A DNA stretch of 64,000 nt from Methylobacterium sp. UNC378MF (GCF_900103195.1 NZ_FMWU01000012.1:1-64000), one strand, 5' to 3'; shown: positions 26,847 to 39,228, counted from the first letter of the stretch. Notes: a model not told the origin generated them from the letters alone. Made by a program: numbers and translations.

Positions 26847-27479
26847 TCAGCGGCCGAAGATACCCTTCAGAAACTGCGCCGTGCGGTTGCGCTTGCGCTT
26901 GCGCTCCAGTTCCGACGCGTCCTTGAGCCACGCGACCTGCACCACCCGCCGCTCGCCCTCGAAGGGCTCATGGCCATGCCAGGAATTGTCGGCCCTCAGG
27001 AACGCGAACATCGTGCCCATGGTCGGCGGCACTTCGACCGCGAAGGGCTCGTAGTTGCGGCCGTCGTAGAGCACGCGCAGCCGGCCCGCGGCCGGGGCGT
27101 CCCAGGCGTCGTTCATGTAGACGAGAAGCGTCAGCACCTTCGACGGGCCGTCCGTGTGGATCGAGCCGTATTTCAGCTGGCTGCGGCGCATGATCGTGGT
27201 CAGGCGCGGGCAGGACACGAGGTCGATGCCGAATTTCTCGCCGAGGATCTCGGAGAACGCGTCGCTCTCCAGCTCGTCGATCAGCGCCTTGAAACGGCCC
27301 TTGAGGGCGACCTCGTCGACGGTGAGGTAGCCGGGCTTGGCGATGTCGGGGAAGTCGCGGCGGATGTCGTCGATCGCGTCCGGATTCAGGACGTTCTGGC
27401 CGAGCGTGAAGGCGTAGGGCTCGCGGGAGACGGGCGCGGCGCGCACGGCGGAGATGTCGAGGATCGAGAGAGCGGACAT
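26847..27479 (-). CDS. 2OG-Fe(II) oxygenase family protein
   Basis: The 210-residue protein has the double-stranded beta-helix motifs of 2-oxoglutarate and Fe(II) oxygenases. HTDG near residue 109 supplies the HxD iron ligands. The distal His is in NSWHGHEP near residue 168, and the Arg after it (GERRVVQ) would bind 2-oxoglutarate. This arrangement resembles prolyl-hydroxylase-like proteins seen near polysaccharide or cell-envelope genes. An AAGGGA ribosome site precedes the ATG. Substrate unknown. The C terminus is a basic tail (ERKRKRNR). Confidence 0.82.
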   Translation of the reverse strand: MSALSILDISAVRAAPVSREPYAFTLGQNVLNPDAIDDIRRDFPDIAKPGYLTVDEVALKGRFKALIDELESDAFSEILGEKFGIDLVSCPRLTTIMRRSQLKYGSIHTDGPSKVLTLLVYMNDAWDAPAAGRLRVLYDGRNYEPFAVEVPPTMGTMFAFLRADNSWHGHEPFEGERRVVQVAWLKDASELERKRKRNRTAQFLKGIFGR

Positions 27480-27604
27480 CGCTGGGTCCCTTGGATCCGG
27501 CGCGGGTCGGTCGGCACGCCGGGCGCCGGAGACGCGTGCCGCGGGGCCGCTTGCGCCGTGGTGCCGGGGCCGCCCTTGCAGGCACCCGCGATCACAAATC
27601 TACA

Positions 27605-27669
27605 GCTGCTTTCGGCGATCCCGGAATCTCCTAATCCGGTGATTGCGGCGGCTCGACGGCGAAAGCAGC
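27605..27669. other. inverted repeat in a 291-base gene-free spacer
   Basis: The divergent spacer 27480-27770 has no supported gene. It contains a 10-bp inverted repeat, GCTGCTTTCG at 27605-27614 and CGAAAGCAGC at 27660-27669, which could close a 65-base structure or be two half-sites. Both divergent promoters must lie here. Confidence 0.4.
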
Positions 27670-27770
27670 CCGGTGGCACATTCCGGTGACAGTCGCGGAC
27701 GGTCCGCTTGTGCAGGATGGCGTCAGACCCGCGGGCTTTCTTCCCGGGTGCGTGCCGGAACCCGTTACCG

Positions 27771-28088
27771 ATGAGGCCGTTGGCCCTCGCTCTGCTGTTC
27801 ACCCACCTCGCCGCCGTCGCGGCCGGGATCGAGGCCCGTGCCCAATCGCGGCCGCCGCGCGGCTCGATGACGGCGCGCATGACCTGTGCCGAGGCGATGG
27901 CCCTGGTGAGGAGCGAGGGCGACGTCGTCATCGCCACCGGGGCAGCGCCGGAGCGCTTCGTCAGCGGCCCCGGCCAATGCGCCAGCTCCGAGATCGCGGA
28001 GCTGCGCTTCGCCCCCACGCGCGACAATCCGCAATGCCCGATCGGCTATCAGTGCCGCGAGCCGGGCTTCGAGGAGTGGAACTGGTAG
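27771..28088 (+). CDS. small secreted Cys-containing protein of unknown function
   Basis: The 105-residue protein has an N-terminal signal peptide (MRPLALALLFTHLAAVAAG, cleavage probably near residue 25). The mature part is about 80 residues with four Cys (MTCAEAM, GQCASSE, PQCPIGYQCRE), suggesting two disulfide bonds. The MTCAEA... NPQCPIGYQC pattern is familiar from uncharacterised rhizobial proteins. The ATG at 27771 is chosen because the signal peptide starts there; the frame opens earlier. It lies upstream of the SbmA-like exporter on the same strand, 137 bases away. Confidence 0.72.
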   Translation: MRPLALALLFTHLAAVAAGIEARAQSRPPRGSMTARMTCAEAMALVRSEGDVVIATGAAPERFVSGPGQCASSEIAELRFAPTRDNPQCPIGYQCREPGFEEWNW

Positions 28089-28225
28089 CCGCGCCACCCG
28101 CGTAAATCGCCGCACCGCCGAAACGTGACCAAAGTTTCACGCGACAGCGCGGGGCCAGTGCCACTATCTGGCCATCACCTGCGGCCAAGGCCGCCGGCAG
28201 CGTCCTGACGAGCGGGCGCGCACGG

Positions 28226-30352
28226 ATGGGGGATCGACGCGTGGCAGCACTCAGGACCGGACTGGGCATCCAGGCCGTGCTCACGGCCTTGGCCGCGCTG
28301 ATCCTGCTGGCGTTTCCCGGCATCCCGAGCCCGCCGCTCTACGTCTCGCTCGCCGGCTTCGTCATGGCGGGCATCCTGATCGCCTCGAACGGCATCTCGG
28401 CCTACCTGAAGGTCTTCGTCTCGGTCTACGGTGTCGGCTACCTGCTCCTGGCAGGATCGAAGACGATCGGCGCCATGGGCCTGCTGCCGCCGGTGATCGC
28501 GGCGCTGCTCCCGCCCGCCTTCGCGGCCACCGGCGCGGTGGTCTTCGCCGCGATCGTGCTCGGCATCTCGTATCTCGAACCGATCCGGGCGATCACCAAC
28601 ATCGCCGACCCGTATTTTGCCAACCGCGACAAGCCGACCAAGGAGATCGGCCTGTTCCGCTGGTTCGGCACCACGGAGGGCCGGATCGGCCGCAACCTCG
28701 TGGCGCTCTCGATCTTCGTGAACTTCGCCGACGTGGCCCTGACGCTGCGGTTCAACTTCTTCTACCGCGACATGTTCAACGCCCTTCAGGAGTACAACGC
28801 GGACGCCTTCTGGTACCAGCTGCTCTGGGTGTTCATTCCGATCGCCGTGCTGAACATCGCCATCGGCATGTTCGACCTGTTCGTGGATTCCTCGCTGCTG
28901 ATCCGCTGGCGCACATGGCTGACCCACAGCCTGTACGAGCGCTGGCTGGGCAACGGCACGCATTACCGGATCCCGTTCACCGACGAGGAAGCCGACAATC
29001 CGGATCAGCGCATCCAGGCCGACGTCAACAGCTTCATCGTGCAGACCACGACGCTGTCGATCCGTCTCCTGAGCCAGGCCGCGCAGCTCGTCTCGTTCAT
29101 CGTGATCCTCTGGACGCTGTCGCGCGACTTCGTCCTGCCGTTCACCGATACCGTGATCCCGGGCTTCCTGGTCTTCCTCGTGATCGCCTACGCGGTGGTC
29201 GGCACGTGGCTCACCCACCTGATCGGGCGGCCGCTCATCGGGCTCGACTTCCGGCAGGAGAAGGTGGAGGCGAATTTCCGCTTCGCGCTGGCTCGCAACC
29301 GCATCTATTCCGAGCAGATCGCCCTGCTGCGCGGCGAGCGGGCGGAGATTTCGCGGCTCTCGAGCCTGTTCCACAGCGTCATCGAGAACTACATCGGGAT
29401 CATCTTCCGCCGCATCAAGCTGATCGCCTTCACGTTCAGCTACCGGCAGGCGAGCGTGATCTTCCCGCTCGTGATCGCGGCCCCGTCGTTCTTCGCCAAG
29501 AAGATCACGCTGGGCGCCCTCCAGCAGACCTCGCAGGCGTTCGGGCAGGTGCAGAGTTCGCTGTCCTTCTTCGTGGATTCCTACACGACGCTGGCCGCCT
29601 ACAAGGCCAACACCAACCGTCTCAATTCCTTCCGCCGGGCGATGACCAAGGCGGAGGCGCTGGAATCGGCCGGTTACGGCCTGGTCCAGGGCAACGACAG
29701 CACGGGGGACGTCACCGCGCGCGGCCTCGTCCTCGCCCTGCCGAACGGACGGCCGATCGTCACCGCCGACGCGCTGACGCTGCCGCGGGGCGGTGCGACC
29801 CTGGTCACGGGCCCCTCGGGCTCCGGCAAGTCGACCCTGTTCCGGGCGATCGCGGGGATCTGGCCGTTCGGCAAGGGCCGGGTCGATGTGCCCGCTGGGC
29901 AATCGGCGCTGCTGCTGCCGCAGCGGCCCTACATCCCGCAGGGGAGCCTGCGCGGCGCCGTGGTCTACCCGAACACCACCGATCAGTTCTCGGACGCGGC
30001 GATCCAGGACGCGCTGACGGCCGCCCAGCTCGCCCACCTAATCGACCATCTCGACGAGACCGACACCTGGGAGCGGCGGCTCTCGGGCGGCGAGCAGCAG
30101 CGCCTGGCCATCGCCCGCGCAATCCTGGCCAAGCCGGAATGGCTGTTCCTCGACGAGGCGACGGCTTCGCTCGACGAGCCGTCCGAGGCGGCGCTCTACC
30201 GGATGCTGCGCGAGCGCCTGCCCGGGACGACGATCGTGTCGATCGGCCACCGCTCGACGCTGCACGCCTTCCACGACCGGCGCATCACGCTGGAGCCGGA
30301 GGGCGGCGTGTTCATCCCGCGGCAGCAGAGGCAGCCGCTGCCGGCGGAGTAG
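28226..30352 (+). CDS. SbmA/BacA-like ABC transporter, fused membrane and ATPase domains
   Basis: The 708-residue half-transporter belongs to the ABC_membrane_2 group (YddA, BclA, peroxisomal ABCD). It has about eight hydrophobic segments in residues 10-480; its EAA-like region contains RLNSFRRAM. The C-terminal ATPase carries the Walker A motif TGPSGSGKST near residue 530, signature LSGGEQQRLAIARA and Walker B LFLDEATASLD. Family members import or export peptides, vitamin B12 or very-long-chain lipids. In rhizobia, BacA/BclA protect against antimicrobial peptides. Substrate here unknown. A strong hairpin follows. Confidence 0.88.
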   Translation: MGDRRVAALRTGLGIQAVLTALAALILLAFPGIPSPPLYVSLAGFVMAGILIASNGISAYLKVFVSVYGVGYLLLAGSKTIGAMGLLPPVIAALLPPAFAATGAVVFAAIVLGISYLEPIRAITNIADPYFANRDKPTKEIGLFRWFGTTEGRIGRNLVALSIFVNFADVALTLRFNFFYRDMFNALQEYNADAFWYQLLWVFIPIAVLNIAIGMFDLFVDSSLLIRWRTWLTHSLYERWLGNGTHYRIPFTDEEADNPDQRIQADVNSFIVQTTTLSIRLLSQAAQLVSFIVILWTLSRDFVLPFTDTVIPGFLVFLVIAYAVVGTWLTHLIGRPLIGLDFRQEKVEANFRFALARNRIYSEQIALLRGERAEISRLSSLFHSVIENYIGIIFRRIKLIAFTFSYRQASVIFPLVIAAPSFFAKKITLGALQQTSQAFGQVQSSLSFFVDSYTTLAAYKANTNRLNSFRRAMTKAEALESAGYGLVQGNDSTGDVTARGLVLALPNGRPIVTADALTLPRGGATLVTGPSGSGKSTLFRAIAGIWPFGKGRVDVPAGQSALLLPQRPYIPQGSLRGAVVYPNTTDQFSDAAIQDALTAAQLAHLIDHLDETDTWERRLSGGEQQRLAIARAILAKPEWLFLDEATASLDEPSEAALYRMLRERLPGTTIVSIGHRSTLHAFHDRRITLEPEGGVFIPRQQRQPLPAE

Positions 30353-30370
30353 GGCGGGCCGCATCCGCTT

Positions 30371-30399
30371 CTCTGCCTCCCCGCGGAGGGGAGGCAGAG
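30371..30399. terminator. bidirectional hairpin between ABC exporter and eda
   Basis: Perfect 12-bp inverted repeat CTCTGCCTCCCC / GGGGAGGCAGAG with a 5-base loop, centred between two convergent genes. No T-run on either strand. Most likely a shared transcript end or convergence barrier. Confidence 0.6.
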
Positions 30400-30441
30400 G
30401 CGCGCGTTCCGCTCCAGCGTCACCAGTAGGGGCCCGTCCGC

Positions 30442-31071
30442 CTACGCTGCCTTCCGCAGCTTCGAAGCGGCCCGGGCCGCCTGCTCGATCGCCGCCGGAT
30501 CGGGCGCGCCGGGCTTCACCACCCAGCTGCCGCCGACGCAGAGCACGGACGGGATCGCCAGCCAGTCGGGGGCGGTCGCCTCGGTGATCCCGCCAGTCGG
30601 GCAGAACCGCACCGCGCCGAACACCGCCGCGTGCGCCTTCAGCGCCTTGATCCCGCCCGCGGCCTCGGCCGGGAAGAACTTGAACCGGTCGAGCCCGTGA
30701 TCGAGCCCGCGCATGATGTCGGCCGCCGTGGCGACGCCCGGCAGGTAGGGCACGCCGTTGGCCTTGGCGGCGTCGGTCAGCGGCTCCGTCAGACCCGGCG
30801 AGACGATGAACTCGGCCCCCGCCGCCAGCGCCCTGTCGAGATCGCGCGGGTTCAGCACCGTCCCGGCGCCCACCACCGCACCCTCGACCCGGGTCATCTC
30901 CCGGATGACGTCGAGGGCGGCCGGCGTGCGGAGGGTGACCTCCAGGGCGGTCAGGCCGCCCTTCACCAGGGCCTCGGCGATGGGCCGGGCCTGGGCCACG
31001 TCGTCGATCACCAGGACCGGAATGACGGGCACGGAGCGCATCAGCGCGTCGATGCTGGTCAGATCGTTCAT
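30442..31071 (-). CDS. eda: 2-dehydro-3-deoxy-phosphogluconate (KDPG) aldolase
   Basis: Splits KDPG into pyruvate and glyceraldehyde 3-phosphate, the last Entner-Doudoroff step. The 209-residue trimeric-barrel protein has the Glu-containing [11 protein letters not shown] block (about 37-47), VGAGTVLN near residue 67 and the Schiff-base Lys in [12 protein letters not shown] near residue 131. The ATG at 31071 follows a very good GAGGAGGTG ribosome site; the frame upstream overlaps edd and is spurious. It is the second gene of the edd-eda operon. Confidence 0.95.
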   Translation of the reverse strand: MNDLTSIDALMRSVPVIPVLVIDDVAQARPIAEALVKGGLTALEVTLRTPAALDVIREMTRVEGAVVGAGTVLNPRDLDRALAAGAEFIVSPGLTEPLTDAAKANGVPYLPGVATAADIMRGLDHGLDRFKFFPAEAAGGIKALKAHAAVFGAVRFCPTGGITEATAPDWLAIPSVLCVGGSWVVKPGAPDPAAIEQAARAASKLRKAA

Positions 31072-31093
31072 GGTCGGCACCTCCTCGTCAATC

Positions 31094-32920
<1,827 letters not shown>

Positions 32921-33341
32921 GCTCGTTCCTCCAGGCTCGATGCCGACGGGCGCAAGGCTGATGCCGCGATTCGGGCACGGCCCAGGCGGCCGCGTCGGTG
33001 ACCGGTATCTAGGGGGTGCGCCGCGGGATGTAACCCGGGTGAGCGCCGGTGACGACATGAGGTCTGCCCGCCGGCTCAGGAAACCCCAAGTCCACGTCAG
33101 CGTTCGCTCACGGTTTCGATCGATGCCCCCGCATCGTCATCACGAGCGGAGCGAAGTGATCCAGGACAGCGCGAGCCTGGATTGCTTCGCTGCGCACGCA
33201 AAGACGGTGACCTCACGCCATCGTCCGGAGGCCGTGGCGGCCGGTCATCCTGGACGCCTGACCTCAGCACGCCTCAAAGCGCTCCTTCGAGGCATGCATC
33301 AGGATGGGGTCGCACCTCAGAGACGCGGCGCGTTCCTGAGC
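32921..33341. repeat. intergenic region with two palindromic repeat units
   Basis: 421 bases between edd and the asparaginase gene, no supported gene. At 33135-33206 is a near-perfect palindromic unit running from CGTCATCACGAGCGGAGCGA to CTGCGCACGCAAAGACG. Its right half recurs at 49517-49546. At 33243-33310 a second palindromic unit runs from GGTCATCCTGG to CATCAGGATG with an inner CCTCAAAG / CTTCGAGG pair. Both look like REP-type elements rather than regulatory sites. Confidence 0.65.
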
Positions 33342-34586
<1,245 letters not shown>

Positions 34587-34633
34587 AGGCTCGGGCGTTA
34601 ATCGGGGTTGCCGTCCGCTCGGAGGAAAGCCCC

Positions 34634-34861
34634 ATGCTGCATCTCGCCGGCCTGCTCGAGGAACTCGAGCGGAGCGAGCCCGCGCGGGCCGCGATGTCGA
34701 TCCTTGAGAAATCCCTCGCGCGCCGCTCGATGGAGGAGCAGGGGGCGTTCTGGCGCGCCGTCGATATCTACTACGTCTCGCGGAAGGCGCCGCCGGAGGC
34801 GGTCGCCCCGGCGCAGGCCGGCCCGGAACGCGCCGCGCTGGAACTCGCCGCCGTGTCCTGA
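34634..34861 (+). CDS. 75-residue protein of unknown function
   Basis: Not recognised. It has a strong ribosome site (GGAGGAAAG) just before the ATG and ordinary codon use. The N-terminal two-thirds look helical (LLEELERSEPARAAMSILEK, then EQGAFWRAVDIYYVS). The last third is Ala/Pro/Glu-rich and probably disordered. There is no signal peptide or membrane helix, so it should be cytosolic. It is divergent from the asparaginase gene and convergent with the MFS gene. Confidence 0.65.
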   Translation: MLHLAGLLEELERSEPARAAMSILEKSLARRSMEEQGAFWRAVDIYYVSRKAPPEAVAPAQAGPERAALELAAVS

Positions 34862-34918
34862 GGCGCGGCCGACAGGGCCGGGAACGCGCCCCTCCGTTCG
34901 AGCGCGTCGGAGCCGCGT

Positions 34919-36238
34919 TCAGGCGCTCGCCGGCACGGCCGGCGGCATGCCTGCGCCGCTCTCGGGCTCGCTGCCCGCGCGCATCGTGGTGCGGGTCTCC
35001 GGCATCAGCGCGAGGTACAGGACGAACCCGAGCGCCGCGATGGCCGCCAGCGCCAGGAAGGCAGTGGAATAGCCGGCGGACACGATGATCACGCCGGCGA
35101 GCGTGGCGCTCAGGGCCGCGCCGATCCCCTGGGCCGTGGCCACGGCGCCCTGGGCGGCGTTGAACCGGCCGCCGCCGCGGGTCAGGTCGGCGACCACGAT
35201 CGGGAACAGCGCGCCGTAGACGCCCGCCCCGATCCCGTCGAGGAGCTGGACGCCCACCAGCCAGAACGGGTTGTCCGACAAGGTGTAGAGGACGCCGCGC
35301 AGCGCCAGGATGCCGAAGGCGGTGAGAAAGATCGGCTTGCGGCCGATCACGTCGGCCTTCGCCCCCACGAAGATCGCCACCGGCACCATCACGCACTGCG
35401 CCGCCACGATGCAGACCGCGATCAGCGAGGTCGCATGGTCCTTGCCCGAGACGTGCGTGAGGAGCTGGCCCACCGAGGTCAGCATCGCCGCGTTGGCGAG
35501 GTGGAAAATCGCGCAGAGCACCGCGAAGACGAGGAGCGGCCGGTTCTGCAGCAGGGTGGCGAGGCCGGAGGGCTTGTCCTGCGCCTGCTCCTCCTCCTCG
35601 GTCATGCCCCGGGCGAGGTCGTTGTCGATGGCGTCGGCCGGTACCAGCAGCATGGCGCCGATCGACAGCGCCGCCAGGATGCCCATGAGCCAGAACACGA
35701 CCACCGGCCCGAAGAAGTAGGCGAGCCCGCCTGCCAGCGCGGCCGAGACCGCGTTGCCGGCGTGGTTGAACCCCTCGTTGCGGCCGATCCGCTTGGCGAA
35801 CATCTTCGGCCCGACGAGGCCCAGCGTGATCGCGGCGAGCGCCGGCGGGAAGATCGTCCCGGCGACGTGGGCGATCGATTGGGTGGCGGTGACGAGGTAG
35901 AAGTTCGTGATGAACGGCAGGACGAGGCAGCTCGCCGTCACCGCGATGGCGCCGCCGATCACCACCGCGCGCTTGTGGTTGGTGGCGTCGATCAACGCGC
36001 CGGCGGGCGTCTGCGCCACGAGGCCGAGAATGCCCGCGATGGTCATCACGAGGCCGGTCGTGGCCTCGTTCCAGCCCTGATCCGGGCCGCGCACGGCGAT
36101 CAGGTAGATGGCGAGGTAGGGGCCGAGGCCGTCGCGCACGTCGGCGAGGAAGAAGTTGAGCGCGTCGAGGCCGCGCAGGGCCTTGGCCGAGGGCGTCCGG
36201 CTGCCGGCGCCGCGGGCGCCCGTCTCGATCCTGTTCAT
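34919..36238 (-). CDS. MFS transporter, 12 helices
   Basis: The 439-residue major facilitator protein has twelve predicted helices, a cytoplasmic loop with a very acidic stretch (GMTEEEEQAQDK, about residue 210) and the MFS-type motif GAKADVIGRKP between helices 8 and 9. LDALNFFLADVRDGLGPYLAIYLIAVRG near the start is typical of an uncharacterised proteobacterial MFS group often labelled drug or sugar carriers. The ATG at 36238 is chosen over upstream in-frame codons. Substrate unknown. It is alone between an unrelated small gene and a two-component system. Confidence 0.85.
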   Translation of the reverse strand: MNRIETGARGAGSRTPSAKALRGLDALNFFLADVRDGLGPYLAIYLIAVRGPDQGWNEATTGLVMTIAGILGLVAQTPAGALIDATNHKRAVVIGGAIAVTASCLVLPFITNFYLVTATQSIAHVAGTIFPPALAAITLGLVGPKMFAKRIGRNEGFNHAGNAVSAALAGGLAYFFGPVVVFWLMGILAALSIGAMLLVPADAIDNDLARGMTEEEEQAQDKPSGLATLLQNRPLLVFAVLCAIFHLANAAMLTSVGQLLTHVSGKDHATSLIAVCIVAAQCVMVPVAIFVGAKADVIGRKPIFLTAFGILALRGVLYTLSDNPFWLVGVQLLDGIGAGVYGALFPIVVADLTRGGGRFNAAQGAVATAQGIGAALSATLAGVIIVSAGYSTAFLALAAIAALGFVLYLALMPETRTTMRAGSEPESGAGMPPAVPASA

Positions 36239-36385
36239 CCTGCCGCGATCCCCCGACCGACGGACGGCGCGGCCCCGATCCGGGCTGCACCGTCGCATGC
36301 GGGGCTCGACGCCCGCGCGCGGGATCGGTTCCCGCGCTGCCGGGACCTCACGCGGGATGTGAACGATTCTCCGGCCGATGAAGCC

Positions 36386-37786
36386 TCAGGCCGGGTCGGT
36401 GCCCGCCGAAATGTCGGGATTTCCGACACCATCTGTCGTCTCTTCCGACAGATCGGCGCCCGGTGCGCCGAGGCCGTAGCGCTCGATCTTGGCGTAGAGG
36501 AGCTGGCGCTGGATGCCGAGGCGTCGGGCGGCCCGGGCGCGGTTGCCGTCGGCCTCGCGGAGCGCGGCCGCGATCATGGTCCGCTCCAGGCGCGCCACGG
36601 CCCCGGGCAGGTCCCCGGCGAGCCAGTCGACCGCCGCCTCGTCGCCGCGCTGCTCCGGCCGTGCCGCCGGCAGGTCGATCGCCTCGGCCGCGATGGCGCC
36701 GCCGCGCACCAGCATCGCCGCCCGCTCCACGACGTTGCGCAGCTGGCGGACATTGCCGGGCCATTCATAGGCCAGCAGGCGCGCGGCGGCCCCGCCGCTC
36801 AGGCGCTTGCCCGAGGGAATGAGGAAGTGCTCGGCCAGCGGCACGATGTCGGCGAGGCGCTCGCGCAGGGGCGGCAGGGTGATCGGCACGACGTTCAGCC
36901 GGTAGTACAGGTCGGCGCGGAAGCGACCCTCGGCGACCAGTGCCGGCAGGTCGCAATGCGTCGCCGCCACGAGGCGGACGTCGACCCGAGCGGACCGGCC
37001 CCCCAGCGGGGTCACGACGCAATCCTGGATCACCCGCAGGATCTTGGCCTGCATCGCGGCGGGCATGTCGCCGATCTCGTCCAGGAACAGGGTGCCGCCC
37101 TCGGCCTCGTGGAAGGCGCCGGCGCGGTCCGCGGCGGCACCCGCAAAGGCGCCCCGGACATGGCCGAACAGCTCGCTCTCCAGGGACTCGGCCGGGATCG
37201 CCGCGCAGTTCACCGGCACGAACGGCCGCGCGCGGCGCCGCGAGAAGGCATGCAGGGCCCGGGCGACCTCCTCCTTGCCGGTGCCGGTCTCGCCCTGGAT
37301 CAGGATGGTGGACGCGCTGTCGGCGACGAGGCCGATGGTCTTCTGGACCTTGCGCATGCCCGCGCTCGACCCGATCAGGACCGGATGGCCCGGCGGCGGG
37401 GCGGCGCTGCCCGGATCGGTGCGGGCGTCGCGCAGCATCGCCTCGATCACGGCGGCGAGGTCGGCGCGGCCGATCGGCTTGGTGAGGTGGTCGTGCGCCC
37501 CGAGGCGCATCGCCTCGATGGTGTTGGCCGGGCTCGCGAAGGCGGTCAGCACCGTCACGGGCGGCGGCTCCGGCAGGGCGCAGATCCGCTCCAGCGTGGC
37601 CATGCCGTCGAGGTCGCCGGGCATGCGCAGGTCGAGGAGCACCGCCGCCACCGACGTCTCGCGCAGCCGCGCCAGCGCCTCAGAACCGGAGGCGACCGGG
37701 AGCGCCGTGTGCCCGAGATCGGTCACCGTCTCGGCGAGCCCGTCACGCAGGGCTCTGTCGTCGTCGACGATCAGGATGGTTGCCAT
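36386..37786 (-). CDS. NtrC-family response regulator with altered GAFTGA motif
   Basis: The 466-residue protein has a receiver domain (residues 1-120; phospho-Asp in VLLDLRMPG near 52; Lys in TKPIGRAD). An AAA+ domain follows (about 135-370; Walker A GETGTGKE, Walker B GGTLFLDEIGDMP, R-finger region FRADLYYRLNV). A Fis-type helix-turn-helix ends it (about 415-450, ARRLGIQRQLLYAKIERYGL). The loop that touches sigma-54 reads GAFAGA instead of GAFTGA (bases 37136-37153). It overlaps the sensor kinase gene by 16 bases, so they form one system. Signal and targets unknown. Confidence 0.92.
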   Translation of the reverse strand: MATILIVDDDRALRDGLAETVTDLGHTALPVASGSEALARLRETSVAAVLLDLRMPGDLDGMATLERICALPEPPPVTVLTAFASPANTIEAMRLGAHDHLTKPIGRADLAAVIEAMLRDARTDPGSAAPPPGHPVLIGSSAGMRKVQKTIGLVADSASTILIQGETGTGKEEVARALHAFSRRRARPFVPVNCAAIPAESLESELFGHVRGAFAGAAADRAGAFHEAEGGTLFLDEIGDMPAAMQAKILRVIQDCVVTPLGGRSARVDVRLVAATHCDLPALVAEGRFRADLYYRLNVVPITLPPLRERLADIVPLAEHFLIPSGKRLSGGAAARLLAYEWPGNVRQLRNVVERAAMLVRGGAIAAEAIDLPAARPEQRGDEAAVDWLAGDLPGAVARLERTMIAAALREADGNRARAARRLGIQRQLLYAKIERYGLGAPGADLSEETTDGVGNPDISAGTDPA

Positions 37787-39228
37787 GGCAGATCCAGGAC
37801 AAAGGTGGTCTCGGGCGCGCCTTCGACCAGCCTGGCCTCGCCGCGATGCGCCAGGGCGATCTCGCGCACGATCGCGAGCCCGAGCCCGGTGCCGTCGGGC
37901 CGTCCGGTGACGAAGGGCTCGAACAGGCCGGCGCGGATCGCCGGGTCGATCCCGGCGCCGGTGTCGGCGACGCTGAGCCGCAGCCGCACGGCGCCGTCGA
38001 CCGTGACCCGCTCGGCACCGAGGCGGACCCGGCCCCCCGGCGGCGCGTGCTGCAGCGCGTTCAGCAGCAGGTTGTCGAGGGCCCGGGCGGTCTGCGCCCG
38101 GTCGAGATGCGGATGGTCCGCCGCCGGCAGCCCGTCGGCGGCGACCGTGATCCGCACCGAGCGCGCATGCGCCAGATCCTCGTGCAGCTGCGCGCACCCG
38201 GCGAGCAACGGCGCCACCGGCGTGGGGATCCGGTTGAGCGCGCGCGCCTGCGTCAGGTTGAGGAGGTCGCGCAGCAGCGTGTCGACCCGGGCGATCTGGC
38301 CCAGCACGGTCTCGAGGGCGGCCGCGGCGCGGTGCGGATCGCCGCTGACCAGGGCGTTCTCTGCCTTCAGCCGCATCGCCGCGATGGGGTTGCGGATCTC
38401 GTGGGCGATGCTCGCCGCCAGCCGGCCGACGGCGGCGAGACGCTCGGCCGCCACGATCCGGGCCTGGGCCTCCCGCAGACGCCCGCCGGCCGCGTTGAGG
38501 GCGTCCACCAGCCGGTCGAGTTCGCGCTCGCCGGTATGGTCGAGATGCGGCAGGTCCTCGCCGTCCGGGCGCGGCGCGGCGAGCTTGGCTTCGAGCCGGG
38601 CGATCCGTCCGGAGAAGCCGTACAGGAACCAGCCCAGGAAGGCCGCCGATCCGAGCACGGTCGCGGCCAGGAAACCCAGTCCCGCGAGGAAGCGCGTGTA
38701 GGTCGGGCCATCATTGACATGCGCGCGCGCCATCGCCCACGCGGTCAGGCCGGGCGCCGGCCCGTGCAGGGGGCAGCCCTGGAGCATCAGCACCTGGGTC
38801 CGGCTCGGCCGGCGGACCGAGACCGCGTGGTCGACGCGCAGCACCTGCCCGTTCAGCGCCGCGATGGTGTCGTGCTCGGCCGCCGGAAGGTCGGTCTTCG
38901 GTCCGGATCCCTCGTAGGTCGGATAGGCGTAGGCCAGCGGCCCGCCCGAGGCGCTCCAGATCCCGCCCTCGATGCCGGGAAAGCGCGCCAGCGCGGCGGA
39001 CACGAGTCCGGCGAGATCGGCCTCCGCGATCCCCTGGGTGCCGGCCTGCGCGGAAAACCGGTCGATGATCTCGCGGCAGGCGCGTCCGACCGCGAGCTCG
39101 GCCTGCGCCACCTGGACGCCCGTCGACTGATTGTAGACGCCCCACATCAGGTAGGCGGTGGCGGCCGCCGAGGCGAGCAGCAGGACCCAGAGGGCGAGCA
39201 GCCGGGCACGCAGGCTGTAGGCCGTCAC
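37771..39228 (-). CDS. two-component sensor histidine kinase
   Basis: The 485-residue membrane kinase has two transmembrane helices (about residues 8-30 and 178-203) flanking a periplasmic sensing region of about 145 residues. A short linker, a HisKA domain with the phospho-acceptor in LAASIAHEIRNPIAAMRLKAENAL, and a HATPase domain follow (N box NLLLNALQHAP, G1 VADTGAGID, G2 GTGLGLAIVREI). The GTG at 39228 follows a GGCGGAT site. It is cotranscribed with the NtrC-type regulator downstream. The ligand is unknown; such pairs often sense C4-dicarboxylates or amino acids. Confidence 0.92.
   Translation of the reverse strand: MTAYSLRARLLALWVLLLASAAATAYLMWGVYNQSTGVQVAQAELAVGRACREIIDRFSAQAGTQGIAEADLAGLVSAALARFPGIEGGIWSASGGPLAYAYPTYEGSGPKTDLPAAEHDTIAALNGQVLRVDHAVSVRRPSRTQVLMLQGCPLHGPAPGLTAWAMARAHVNDGPTYTRFLAGLGFLAATVLGSAAFLGWFLYGFSGRIARLEAKLAAPRPDGEDLPHLDHTGERELDRLVDALNAAGGRLREAQARIVAAERLAAVGRLAASIAHEIRNPIAAMRLKAENALVSGDPHRAAAALETVLGQIARVDTLLRDLLNLTQARALNRIPTPVAPLLAGCAQLHEDLAHARSVRITVAADGLPAADHPHLDRAQTARALDNLLLNALQHAPPGGRVRLGAERVTVDGAVRLRLSVADTGAGIDPAIRAGLFEPFVTGRPDGTGLGLAIVREIALAHRGEARLVEGAPETTFVLDLPWQPS

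Noticed and set aside
35435-38701. A plus-strand frame of 1088 codons opposite the MFS and two-component genes
   Set aside because: It is antisense to three genes with clear domains, and its translation is Arg/Gly/His/Asp-rich without any known motif. Long shadow frames are expected at this GC level.
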